Notes under the pieces: generated by a model
What the model saw: the letters and a program-made list of their open reading frames with translations, nothing else
The model's database searches: none
Told to the model about the DNA's origin: nothing
Translations under genes and position numbers: made by a program
In this document: piece by piece, positions 44,154 through 52,844 of the stretch
Layout of the letters: every line of letters begins with the position of its first letter
Numbering within the stretch: position 1 is the first letter of the stretch
Assembly: GCA_017303635.1 (NCBI GenBank)
Contig: JAFLCG010000006.1
Span: 295,067-359,066 of the forward strand
Length of the DNA: 64,000 nt
Reading direction: 5' to 3'
Source of the DNA: Anaerolineae bacterium
GTDB taxonomy: Bacteria; Chloroflexota; Anaerolineae; Aggregatilineales; Phototrophicaceae

Positions 44154-46643
44154 ATGACGACACCCAATACCCTCCAAATTGACCTCCCGATCACCGGGAT
44201 GACCTGCGCGAGCTGCGTCCGCACGGTCGAACGCGCCCTGACCAAAACCGAGGGCGTAGAACAAGCAGCGGTCAATCTGGCGACCGAACGCGCCAGCATC
44301 CAGTTTGATCCCACCAAGACGGCCCTGCCGCAACTCATCGAACGCGTGCAGAACGCAGGCTATGATGTGGCGATGGCGTCCATCGACCTGCCGATCACCG
44401 GGATGACCTGCGCGAGCTGCGTCCGCACGGTTGAACGAGCGATCAACAAGCAGGCCGGAGTGCTGAATGTCTCAGTCAACCTGGCAACGGAAAAAGCCAG
44501 CGTTCAGTACCTGCCGAACGCCGTGCGCCGGGGTGACCTGACCAAAGCGGTCGAGGCGGCGGGCTATGGTGTGCTCGACCTGAGCAATGCTGATGTGCCG
44601 GAAGATGCCGAACGGGCGGCTCGTCAGGCGGAAATTGACCGGCAGCAGCACATGGTGCTTATTGGAGCGGCTTTCACCCTGCCCCTCTTTTTGTTGAGCA
44701 TGGGCCGCGACCTGTACATGGCGAGCTTCATGGGCAGCAGCATGGCTTCCCATATTCTGAATGGAGCGATGGCGGGTCCACAACCGGCGCTGAACTGGCT
44801 GTTGTGGAACGGGTGGCCGTTTATCTTTCTGCTGCTGGCGACGCCGGTTCAGTGGATCGTCGGGCGGCAGTACACGATTGGTGCATGGAAAGCAGCCCGC
44901 AACGGCAGCTCCAATATGGATACGCTCATCGCCATGGGGTCATGGGCCGCGTACCTGTACAGCATCGTGGTGCTGATCGGCATGATCTTCAACCTGACGG
45001 AGATTGGCGCACACGTCTATTTTGAAACGTCGGCGGTCATCCTGACGTTGATTACGCTGGGCAAGCTGCTAGAAGCCCGGGCCAAGGGCCGCACCAGTGA
45101 AGCGATCCGTAAGCTGATGGGGCTGGCCCCCAAGACGGCGACCCTGCTGCGGAACGGGCAGGAAGTCGAGGTGGCGATTGACGATGTGATCCCGGGCGAT
45201 GTGCTGGTGGTGCGCCCCGGCGAGCGAGTCCCAGTGGACGGCATGGTGGTCGAAGGGCGTTCATCCGTGGATGAATCCATGCTGACGGGTGAAAGCCTGC
45301 CCGTTCATAAAGAGACCGGCAGCGAGGTGATCGGCGCAACCATCAACAAACAGGGTCGGCTGGTGATCGAGGCACGGCGAGTCGGTGCGGAGACGGCGCT
45401 GGCGCAGATTGTGCGACTGGTCGAACAGGCGCAAGGCTCGAAAGCACCCGTGCAACGGGTGGCAGATCAGGTCTCCGGGGTGTTCGTGCCGGTGGTGCTG
45501 GTGCTGGCAGCCGTGACCTTCCTCGGTTGGCTCCTGATTGGGCAAGTCGGCTTCACAGCGGCAATGGTCAATGCCGTCGCGGTGTTGGTCATCGCCTGCC
45601 CATGTGCGCTGGGGCTGGCGACCCCGACGGCGATCATGGTCGGCACCGGACGTGGCGCGGAGATGGGCGTGTTGTTCCGCAACAGCGAAGCGCTGGAAAA
45701 TGCACGGCGGGTACAGGTGGTGGCGCTGGATAAGACCGGCACGATCACACGCGGGGAACCCAGCCTGACTGATGTGATTCCGCTGAACGGCACCAGCGAA
45801 AATGATCTGCTGACGCTGGCGGCGACCGCGGAACGCGGCAGTGAGCATCCGCTGGGGCAAGCCGTGGTCAAGGGTGCCCAAGAGCGCGGCCTGAGCCTCA
45901 ATCAGCCTCAGTCCTTCGAGGCTGAGTCCGGGCGTGGGGTACGGGCAGTGGTCAATGGTAAAACGGTGTTGGTCGGCAGTCCGCGTTTCATCCGTGAGCA
46001 GGGTCATGATCTGGCCGCGTGGACGACAGAGATCGAGGCGTTACAGGGCAAGGCGCGGACGGTGGTGCTGACGCTGGTTGATGGTGGGCTGGCGGGCATC
46101 GTGGGAATCGCGGATACCGTCAAAGACGGATCACGCGAGGCGATTGCCTCGCTGCGGACGCTGGGGCTGGATGTGGTGATGATTACCGGCGATAACGAAC
46201 GTACCGCGCAGGCCATTGCCCGCGAGGTCGGGATCGAGCGCGTGCTGGCGGAAGTGCTGCCAGAGCAGAAGGTCGAGCGGGTCAAGCAGTTGCAGGCAGA
46301 AGGTCAGCAGACGGCGATGGTCGGCGACGGGATCAATGATGCTCCGGCGCTGGCACAGGCAAACGTGGGCATCGCCATCGGCACCGGCACCGATATTGCA
46401 ATGGAGGCTTCGGACGTGACGCTGGTGAGTGGTGATCTACAGGGGGTGGCACGCGCGATTGGGTTGAGCCGGGCGACCATGCGGACGATCTACCAGAATT
46501 TGTTCTGGGCGTTCATCTACAACATCATCCTGATCCCAGTGGCGATGGCGGGTGCGCTGATCCCCATGCTGGCCGCGGCGGCCATGGCAACCAGCTCGGT
46601 GTTTGTGGTTCTGAATTCTCTTCGCCTCTCAAAGGCATCGTAG
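44154..46643 (+). CDS. copA: Copper-exporting P1B-type ATPase
   Basis: The transporter starts with two heavy-metal-associated domains, each with GMTCASC, followed by eight helices. Seen are the metal-channel CPC in [15 protein letters not shown], the phosphorylation motif DKTGTIT, the HP motif [10 protein letters not shown] and the hinge [13 protein letters not shown]. It ends normally at the last helix ([16 protein letters not shown]). The ATG at 44154 has AGAAGGA seven bases upstream; an ATG at 44130 overlaps the DUF305 stop by 4 bp and is the alternative. The two HMA domains are nearly identical at DNA level. Exports Cu(I) to the outside. Confidence 0.96.
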   Translation: MTTPNTLQIDLPITGMTCASCVRTVERALTKTEGVEQAAVNLATERASIQFDPTKTALPQLIERVQNAGYDVAMASIDLPITGMTCASCVRTVERAINKQAGVLNVSVNLATEKASVQYLPNAVRRGDLTKAVEAAGYGVLDLSNADVPEDAERAARQAEIDRQQHMVLIGAAFTLPLFLLSMGRDLYMASFMGSSMASHILNGAMAGPQPALNWLLWNGWPFIFLLLATPVQWIVGRQYTIGAWKAARNGSSNMDTLIAMGSWAAYLYSIVVLIGMIFNLTEIGAHVYFETSAVILTLITLGKLLEARAKGRTSEAIRKLMGLAPKTATLLRNGQEVEVAIDDVIPGDVLVVRPGERVPVDGMVVEGRSSVDESMLTGESLPVHKETGSEVIGATINKQGRLVIEARRVGAETALAQIVRLVEQAQGSKAPVQRVADQVSGVFVPVVLVLAAVTFLGWLLIGQVGFTAAMVNAVAVLVIACPCALGLATPTAIMVGTGRGAEMGVLFRNSEALENARRVQVVALDKTGTITRGEPSLTDVIPLNGTSENDLLTLAATAERGSEHPLGQAVVKGAQERGLSLNQPQSFEAESGRGVRAVVNGKTVLVGSPRFIREQGHDLAAWTTEIEALQGKARTVVLTLVDGGLAGIVGIADTVKDGSREAIASLRTLGLDVVMITGDNERTAQAIAREVGIERVLAEVLPEQKVERVKQLQAEGQQTAMVGDGINDAPALAQANVGIAIGTGTDIAMEASDVTLVSGDLQGVARAIGLSRATMRTIYQNLFWAFIYNIILIPVAMAGALIPMLAAAAMATSSVFVVLNSLRLSKAS

Positions 46644-47538
46644 CGGCGGTTTCCGGGCAGCGTGACGCATAATCCGTAATCGTCTCTCCATCCTCCAGAT
46701 GTCCGCTGTCCGGTATTTCGATACCAGGACCACGGAGCTGGAGGATTTTCTTGCGGATCGCCTCCCAGCTTCTCACCGGCAGCGCAGCCGAAATCTCAAG
46801 CTGCGTTGCCGTGCAATTCAACAATTCCTCCAGGGTCTCGAGTTCATCTTTGCGCCAACGGTTGCCATACGTGCGGTTAGCTTTTTCACCATCGCGTTCC
46901 AGCCGCACCAGATAATCGCCGTATTTCTCTTCGTCGCGGATAGGCTTCGGTGAGGTATGAAAACTGCGTTTGCCGATGATCTCATACGCCTTGATACGGA
47001 TAGCGTGCCAGTTGCGATCAGGGAGTGCAGCCGCTATCTCGACTTGCCCCGCACCCTGGTTGATAAGTTCTGTTAGACTTTCCACTTCGTGCGGCATCCA
47101 CAGCACCCACTTATCCGCACGATAAGGCATGATGAACGTATCGCTGCTGTTATCCCGCCATTGGATTTCTACATCTGCAACCCGCTTCGTGCCCCTAGGC
47201 TGCACAACAATGCGTTTGATGAACGCATTTGCGACCGTTCGTTGATCGTTCAGGTTCATATCATTCCAGGTTGCCAAAACAGTTTCTGCCTGCTTTGCAA
47301 GCTCAATCAATGAGTCTTGGCGCTCCTGTCGCCGCCCCAGATCAGCAAGCTTCTCCTCAAGACGGTGTTGTTCATTCTCGTAGTTTAGGTGTTCCTGCTC
47401 CAGTGCCTGCAAGAGACTTTGTGACGGCACAAAACTAAAGTTCGTCAACAGGGATTGCATCTTCTGGTTGATCACCTGAAGCTGATGGTTCAATAGTCTC
47501 CGTTCCGCTGCGAAGTCCTCAGCAGTATTGGCTAACAC
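46525..47538 (-). pseudogene. C-terminal remnant of large serine recombinase
   Basis: A 337-residue frame starting at a GTG (47538), with no catalytic or recombinase domain. The first 100 residues are coiled coil (LLNHQLQVINQKMQSLL), then RTVANAFIKRIVVQP, which resembles the region after the coiled coil in large serine recombinases, then two SANT/Myb-like repeats (ELETLEELLNCTATQLEI and SLTELINQGAGQVEIAAALP). The intact recombinase at 47938-50028 ends with a similar segment. The last 37 residues are antisense to copA. So the copy has lost its front end. Also encoded: no in-frame link to 47593-47787. Confidence 0.75.
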
Positions 47539-47592
47539 GGTTGACCAGACTTCGGGATCAGCTGTGCAATCTCACGAATACGCACGCCGCTG

Positions 47593-47787
47593 TCACTGCG
47601 AATCGCGCTCGTTTGAGCCGACATACGTATCCTTACGATCAGGCAGGTTCAGAAAAGCTCGTATCAATGCACGATAGGCAAGCCCAAGGTCGAACGGCGA
47701 CAACGAAACAATCAGGTTGCTCACGGGCTTCTCTGCACTGCTGCGCTGATGGTCAGGATGGATGGGTAAAATGCGAATGTTGCTCAT
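47593..47787 (-). CDS. Small ORF resembling the recombinase-associated small protein
   Basis: A 64-residue frame upstream of the recombinase remnant. SPFDLGLAYRALIRAFLN resembles EPINLLGVYRSLLRIVAR in the small ORF at 50126-50338, which sits upstream of the intact recombinase. Same position, same strand. It is probably part of the decayed cassette; whether it is still translated is uncertain. Confidence 0.45.
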   Translation of the reverse strand: MSNIRILPIHPDHQRSSAEKPVSNLIVSLSPFDLGLAYRALIRAFLNLPDRKDTYVGSNERDSQ

Positions 47788-47937
47788 GGTGGCTGCTCGC
47801 TCCGCTGTGATGAAATCTCGTTAACTTACGGAAGACGGCGCACGAGTTGTAATTACACTGTAGCAGCAGCCAGTGCAGTTGAGGTTGAATTATTTCACAA
47901 AACGGTATGGAATTTTACGAGGATTGGTTTCAATAAC

Positions 47938-50028
47938 CTATGCAGCTTTAGTCTTCGCCCATTCAGATGCTAGTCGATACATCAATTTCACTGCCTCAAC
48001 CGAACAGGCAGATACACATTCATCAGTCGGGCTATAACTCATCATGTGTTGTGGCACGGGGGGTTTGAAAGCGGCTTCCGCCTGATACTCCGCCGTATCC
48101 TGCCAACAGGCATGGCGTGGATAGCTGCGTTTGCCCTGATAGTGTGTCGGGTAGTGATCCCCATTCCAGCGGTAGGCGTAGCGTTCCTGCAGCGACTTCC
48201 AGGTCGTACCCGGGAAGGCTTTCAGGATGTCCACCTGATCGACATGGTTGTCGAACAACCGCTTGAGCTGCTCCAGATCAGCTTCGTCCCAGAAGTAACC
48301 CCGGCTCTTGTGCGTCGAGCTGCGCTCGCTCTCGCTGCCATCCCGCCAGTGGACGATGAGGCGCTTGGTGCGCGGGGTGATCTTGCTGATGGTCAGGTGG
48401 GTGGCGAACTGCTCAAACAGCGACCGCTTCTCTTCGCGGGGCACTTCGCTCCAACGGCGGATGATGGTCTCCAGAACCGGACGGGCATCCGCCAGAGACT
48501 GCGCCTGCTGGTCATCCGATTGCAGCCGGGTCAGTTCTTCATGCAGGCTGGCGAGTTCACTTTCAGCGGCTTCATAGCGGGCTTGCGCTCGCCCCACCAT
48601 CTCTGGGTGAGTGAGTAACCCCAGACTGGCGATGATGTTGTCTTTGGTCTGCTCGGCTTGCCGGATGGCGGCCTGCACCCGGCGGATGTCCCCCTGATCC
48701 ACCTGTTCATGACTGGCGAGGGCCGCTTGCCAGAGGGCTTCATCAATGGTGGTGGCTTCCAGCCGTTCCAATAGCATCCCATCCACCAGGCTGTCCACGA
48801 TCTCGGCCCGGATGTTCCAGACATTCGCCTTGTAAGGGAACTGCGCCAGTTGGTACTGATACTTCCCGGCATAGGTATTCCAGATGCAGGCCAGCCGCTT
48901 GTGCGGCTGCTCCGGCAGATCATCGCTGTAGGCCAGATAGGCGTAAGTCGGTGGCGGCTGATTCCGCTCTTCTTTGGGATGCCGTATCCAGGGGCGATAC
49001 GGGACGTAATCCGGGTTGGGCTGCCCGTAGAAATCGGTCGGCGACAGCCGGTTGTAGGCGTACATGAACAAGTCCAGCGGCACAATCGCCTCGTGATTGT
49101 TGAACTGGACAATCGCGCTCTTGTGGATCCAATGTCCGATGTAAGCCACGTTGGTCAACATGTACGCGAGGCCGGTCTGGGAAGGAGTCAGTCCGCCGGT
49201 GAACGGTGAACGCCGGGTCAGATGGTCAGTGACCTTGAAGCCTTCGGGGACGGCACCGGCTGGAATCTCCGGGAAGACCGGGCCATCGTGGTCGATCTGC
49301 TGCCAGGTCTTCTTGAAGTTGCCGTCGTTGGCGCGGAATAACTCGTAGTAGCGGAGCAGCACATCGGCGTAGAGGTCGAAGCGTTTGTATTTGCGGAAGT
49401 CGGGATTGAGTGAGCCATTCGGCAGATGGCTGCGGGTATCGACCATGAAGCCAGGCAGCACCTTGCGCCCCGTCCACAACCCGCTGGCATCCCGCCGCTG
49501 GCGGGCCTTCACCAGTCGTCCGCGAATCTGGTATTCGAGATAATCCGCTGCCCGCTGCGATTCCTCGCGGAACATCTTGATGTGCGACGGCCCCATGATG
49601 GGATGGGCGAAGTCGTAGATCATCATCGGGGTCATGACTTTGACGTTGTTGCGCTTGCAGGCGTCGATGAAGATGTTGGTCTCGATCATGGTCACATCGC
49701 GGAAGAAACGATCCACATCCTGCGCCGCCACCAGCCCGATCTGCCCACGCTCGATCAGGTCGTAGAGCATCGACATACCCGGACGATCCTTAATCTTCTT
49801 CTGTCCGCTGACCCCGGCATCCATGTCGATCATGTGGACGCTCTCGCGCACCCAGCCCTGCCGCAGCAGGTGTTCGATCATATCCACCGTTTGCAGCGTG
49901 GTCGAGATGTTGCCGATCTGACCCTCTGACGACTGGCGATAGTAGACTGCAGCCGGACGACCGACTGGCAGGGGTTCCAGCTTGTAGGGATCGACCGGCG
50001 CTTCCGGGCGTTTCAGCGGGCGTGGCAT
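47938..50028 (-). CDS. Large serine recombinase (resolvase/invertase family)
   Basis: The 696-residue protein has an N-terminal resolvase domain with catalytic Ser in AAVYYRQSSEGQIG and AAQDVDRFFRD (Arg/Asp active-site region), a recombinase domain (GKVLPGFMVDTRSHL... KTWQQIDHDG), and a C-terminal coiled coil (residues about 500-560). It ends in a SANT/Myb-like segment (DEADLEQLKRLFDNHVDQVD). The usual zinc-ribbon Cys residues are hard to see, which is odd. I chose the ATG at 50028; the longer frame to 50442 is non-coding in composition and overlaps the small ORF. It can catalyse site-specific integration or excision of the island. Confidence 0.9.
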   Translation of the reverse strand: MPRPLKRPEAPVDPYKLEPLPVGRPAAVYYRQSSEGQIGNISTTLQTVDMIEHLLRQGWVRESVHMIDMDAGVSGQKKIKDRPGMSMLYDLIERGQIGLVAAQDVDRFFRDVTMIETNIFIDACKRNNVKVMTPMMIYDFAHPIMGPSHIKMFREESQRAADYLEYQIRGRLVKARQRRDASGLWTGRKVLPGFMVDTRSHLPNGSLNPDFRKYKRFDLYADVLLRYYELFRANDGNFKKTWQQIDHDGPVFPEIPAGAVPEGFKVTDHLTRRSPFTGGLTPSQTGLAYMLTNVAYIGHWIHKSAIVQFNNHEAIVPLDLFMYAYNRLSPTDFYGQPNPDYVPYRPWIRHPKEERNQPPPTYAYLAYSDDLPEQPHKRLACIWNTYAGKYQYQLAQFPYKANVWNIRAEIVDSLVDGMLLERLEATTIDEALWQAALASHEQVDQGDIRRVQAAIRQAEQTKDNIIASLGLLTHPEMVGRAQARYEAAESELASLHEELTRLQSDDQQAQSLADARPVLETIIRRWSEVPREEKRSLFEQFATHLTISKITPRTKRLIVHWRDGSESERSSTHKSRGYFWDEADLEQLKRLFDNHVDQVDILKAFPGTTWKSLQERYAYRWNGDHYPTHYQGKRSYPRHACWQDTAEYQAEAAFKPPVPQHMMSYSPTDECVSACSVEAVKLMYRLASEWAKTKAA

Positions 50029-50125
50029 GGAACTACCTAATCTCCTGATGAACGTGCCAAACAAAAACGCCCTGCAAGCCGCGGGTGGGTACGGCAAGAG
50101 CAGAGCGCATGGGTTACAATGCGAT

Positions 50126-50338
50126 CTAGCCCTGCGACGTGTCACTACCACTCGCGGGGTCAGCCGGATCGGGGTGTACCACCACCTCGGTCTGGCGTGA
50201 ATTGCCGTCAGTGTACTCCTGATCCTCCAGCCGCGCAACAATCCGCAAGAGCGAGCGATACACTCCCAGCAGGTTGATGGGTTCGGCGTTGCCTGGCTGT
50301 GTGTCGAGGGTTTGAAATGATGGCTGCTTGAGGGACAC
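50126..50338 (-). CDS. Small recombinase-associated protein
   Basis: A 70-residue frame from a GTG at 50338 with GGAGG six bases upstream. Core INLLGVYRSLLRIVARLEDQE is a predicted amphipathic helix; the tail is acidic and Pro-rich. It ends 97 bp before the recombinase start. It resembles the 47593-47787 frame and could be a recombination directionality factor or accessory helper, but this is inference. Confidence 0.6.
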   Translation of the reverse strand: MSLKQPSFQTLDTQPGNAEPINLLGVYRSLLRIVARLEDQEYTDGNSRQTEVVVHPDPADPASGSDTSQG

Positions 50339-50505
50339 GCTTGGCCTCCGGGTGGTTGGACACGTCTGACCCTCACAGGATAGCAAAGTCGAGCGGGCGG
50401 AAGCGCAGAAGATTCCAGGTTGGGGGATGCAAGATTTCGCATCGCACCAACGTGATTTCAGACGATAGCTGGTTTTTCGTCACAGCCAGGACGGTGAGAG
50501 AGTCA

Positions 50506-51417
50506 TCAAGCATAGGCGGCATCGAGCAACCGCGATGCTCGTTTCATGTGCTTGCGGAAAGTGGATGCTTTGCGACCGTGTGCTTCAGCCGCAGCGGCAT
50601 AACTTTTGCCGTCGATTTGTGCCTGGATGGCAGCACCAATGCAGGGCGTATCACGATAGGTGACAACCAGCGCCTCAGCCGGTGAGGTGTGACCGCGCTG
50701 ATACTGTTCCCGCCAGGAGCGATAGGCCGGGCAGCGCCGCGCCGGTGCGGACACGATAGGCTCGCCGTTAGCTGGTGGCGGATAGGCGTGCTGCTCCAGA
50801 AACACCTGAGCGAATTCGTAGCGTAGATCAGCCTGCACCGGCAGTACGAAGCGTTGATACCAGCGCCAGCTATCCATGCCCGCCAGTGCCGCCGCATCCT
50901 TGCGCGACACTTCGGTCGTCAGGAAGTACAGCGCGACCAGATGCTTGAAGGACTGGGCGTATTTCGTCGCCAGCTTGTGCATGATGCGCTCGATGTCGGC
51001 TCGCATATCAACCTGAGTCGCCCAGGCGGCCCAGGTCTCATTACGATGATGCTCTAGCCCGGTGATGACGAACTCATCCCCATTGCCGCGCCACTCGGCA
51101 GCGACCAACGGTTCCAGCCGGTCATAACGTCCTTCCTGATCGCGCAAGGTCGAAATCTTGCAGCGTGCCAGAATGAAAAACACCGTCTGGCGACGGGTCT
51201 TCTCGGTCAGGAAGTCGGGCTGGGCTGCGAGCTGCTCCCACAGCGCCATTATCCCGATTTGTAGACACTCATCCAGTTGATGCGGCTGGATGCCGTTGCG
51301 CTTCATGACGTTGGTCGCATAGGCTGCGAGATCAGCGTAGAGCTGTTCGAACGGGACTTCACCTGCCCATGAAGTCGGGTAGACGGCCACCTGTAATGGA
51401 GACTGAGACGCAGACAT
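50506..51417 (-). CDS. Sigma-factor-like protein of the recombinase island
   Basis: The 303-residue protein resembles a sigma-70 region 2 in its first half (LAAYATNVMKRNGIQPHQLDECLQIGIMALWEQ, then RRQTVFFILARCKISTLRDQEG). The C-terminal end (GKSYAAAAEAHGRKASTFRKHMKRASRLLDAA) is a helix-turn-helix candidate in the position of region 4. It starts at 51417 with GGGAGG nine bases upstream; a longer start at 51471 is less likely. It could direct transcription of the island genes, or be a divergent DNA-binding protein. Confidence 0.65.
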   Translation of the reverse strand: MSASQSPLQVAVYPTSWAGEVPFEQLYADLAAYATNVMKRNGIQPHQLDECLQIGIMALWEQLAAQPDFLTEKTRRQTVFFILARCKISTLRDQEGRYDRLEPLVAAEWRGNGDEFVITGLEHHRNETWAAWATQVDMRADIERIMHKLATKYAQSFKHLVALYFLTTEVSRKDAAALAGMDSWRWYQRFVLPVQADLRYEFAQVFLEQHAYPPPANGEPIVSAPARRCPAYRSWREQYQRGHTSPAEALVVTYRDTPCIGAAIQAQIDGKSYAAAAEAHGRKASTFRKHMKRASRLLDAAYA

Positions 51418-51497
51418 GATGAGAACCTCCCACCGTGCTGGATGCGCCAGCGCGCTGAGCACAACGCTCAACGACCGGGGCCAGCGCAGGGGAGGAA

Positions 51498-51624
51498 CCT
51501 GTCAAACAAGACCGCGTCAGCGGGCTAGGCAGGTGGTTCGGTGGTACTGCCCGCAGGGTAGTGCCAGCGTACCGCCTGCCGGTGTTTGATAGGCGGGGCC
51601 ACGCGTTGTACGATCACCGCGTGG
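51498..51624 (+). ncRNA. Candidate structured RNA between recombinase island and CRISPR locus
   Basis: Nested helices: P1 CCTGTCAAACA (51498-51508) with TGTTTGATAGG (51583-51593); P2 GGCAGGTGG (51528-51536) with CCGCCTGCC (51572-51580); P3 GGTACTGCCC (51543-51552) with GGGTAGTGCC (51556-51565) around GCA. CCACGCG/CGCGTGG (51599-51605, 51618-51624) follows. All four non-Watson-Crick pairs (one in P1, one in P2, two in P3) are G-U on the + strand and would be A-C on the other, which suggests a + strand transcript. No known RNA class recognised. Confidence 0.5.
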
Positions 51625-51702
51625 CGGTTGTGGGAACGATACAAAAAACTTCTTGAAATGGTCTACAGAATATTTTCAGCCATAATCTCTCATATAACCG
51701 AT

Positions 51703-51731
51703 GAAAAAGCCAAAATTTCTCTGGCTTTTTC
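51703..51731 (+). terminator. Terminator-like hairpin directly before the WYL gene
   Basis: GAAAAAGCC (51703-51711) pairs exactly with GGCTTTTTC (51723-51731), then CGTTATTATG; the start codon of the WYL gene is 7 nt away. Its U-run could end a transcript that begins in the structured region, or attenuate the WYL gene. Confidence 0.6.
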
Positions 51732-51737
51732 GTTATT

Positions 51738-52754
51738 ATGACAGATGAAGCCAAAGAGGAGCCAAATGTGAATTATCGCCAATACTATCAATTTCTGGAT
51801 GCCCTCATCGCGGCAGGCGACCTGGGTATCTCGACCAAAGTACTGGCTGAACACCTGGAGGTCAGCCAGGAGACTATTCGCAACTACATCAAGGAGTTTG
51901 AGTCCAATGGCACCACGCTCAGCAAGAATGGAGTGCGCTATACACTGCCACCGTACTTTACCCAAGAACTCCGGTTAAGTCCGGAGCAGATGTGGTTGTT
52001 GTATTTGCCGCTGCGGCGGCTCGTGCGGGCCCAGATGCAGCGGTATCCGATGGTGCATCATTTACTCAACCAGATTGCCCACAACCTTTCCGAGGAGATC
52101 GGCGACCAAATCAGTGGAGCATACCCGAAAGTTGAGGAGGCAATACCCGCTCGACCGTTGAATAACGTCTTCAAGGTGCTGGTCGAAGGCTGGCGCAAAC
52201 AGCACTGGGTCCATATCCGTTATCGCCCACTGAGTGAGGTTAACCAGCGACCGCACGTCATTGCGCCCTGGTGGTTCGAACCAGCGGTATGGTCGGATTC
52301 CAACTACCTGCTGGCAGGTTCGCGACAAGGGGCTGATGTACAACCACTGACTTTCAAGCTGGATCGCATCGAATGGGCGGAGATGCTGGACGACTCTTTT
52401 GAACGCCCATCCGCCGAGGAGCTATTGCGGCGAATTGATTTGACGTGGGGAATCTGGCAGCGGGATGGTGAGCCGACGACGGTAGTGCTGCGCTTTGACA
52501 ACCGGGTGTGGGATCGGCTACGGGAAACACAGTGGCACCCCAGCGAGCAACATCAATTGCATGAAGATGGGAGCTCGATTCTATGGTCAGCGCAGATCGC
52601 GGAGCCAGCGGAGATGATCCCATGGATACGTGGCTGGGGGCCGGATGTCGAGGTATTGGAACCAACCTCGCTCCGGGAACAGGTCGCGCAGGATGCAGCG
52701 CGCACTGCTCAACATTATGCAGGTGAGCGAAAAACCAAACCAAGCTTCTTCTAA
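51738..52754 (+). CDS. WYL-domain transcriptional regulator of the CRISPR-Cas locus
   Basis: 338 residues. The N-terminus is a winged helix-turn-helix (ALIAAGDLGISTKVLAEHLEVSQETIRNYIKEF) and the C-terminal half is a WYL-like domain (WVHIRYRPLSEVNQRPHVIAPWWFEPAVW..YLLAG..). WYL proteins often control CRISPR-Cas and other defence genes, sensing nucleic acids or nucleotides. It is followed by cas3 on the same strand after 90 bp. No Shine-Dalgarno sequence precedes the start, and a hairpin sits just before it. Confidence 0.85.
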   Translation: MTDEAKEEPNVNYRQYYQFLDALIAAGDLGISTKVLAEHLEVSQETIRNYIKEFESNGTTLSKNGVRYTLPPYFTQELRLSPEQMWLLYLPLRRLVRAQMQRYPMVHHLLNQIAHNLSEEIGDQISGAYPKVEEAIPARPLNNVFKVLVEGWRKQHWVHIRYRPLSEVNQRPHVIAPWWFEPAVWSDSNYLLAGSRQGADVQPLTFKLDRIEWAEMLDDSFERPSAEELLRRIDLTWGIWQRDGEPTTVVLRFDNRVWDRLRETQWHPSEQHQLHEDGSSILWSAQIAEPAEMIPWIRGWGPDVEVLEPTSLREQVAQDAARTAQHYAGERKTKPSFF

Positions 52755-52815
52755 ACCTGGATAATCCTTAGACACCAATCTGAAAAGATTCATGCTTTAT
52801 TACCAATTCCTATTC

Positions 52816-52821
52816 TATACT
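52816..52821 (+). promoter_or_regulatory. Candidate -10 box of the cas operon
   Basis: TATACT in an AT-rich gap 24 bp before the cas3 ATG; no convincing -35 at the usual distance. Activator-dependent transcription via the WYL protein would fit, but is not shown. Confidence 0.35.
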
Positions 52822-52844
52822 ACAAGAAAGTAGTTTTGAGTGTT

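Noticed and set aside
50029..50442. N-terminal extension of the recombinase frame by 138 codons
   Set aside because: It is Arg/Pro/Ser-rich, overlaps the small ORF with strong GGAGG site, and the resolvase domain starts after the ATG at 50028.
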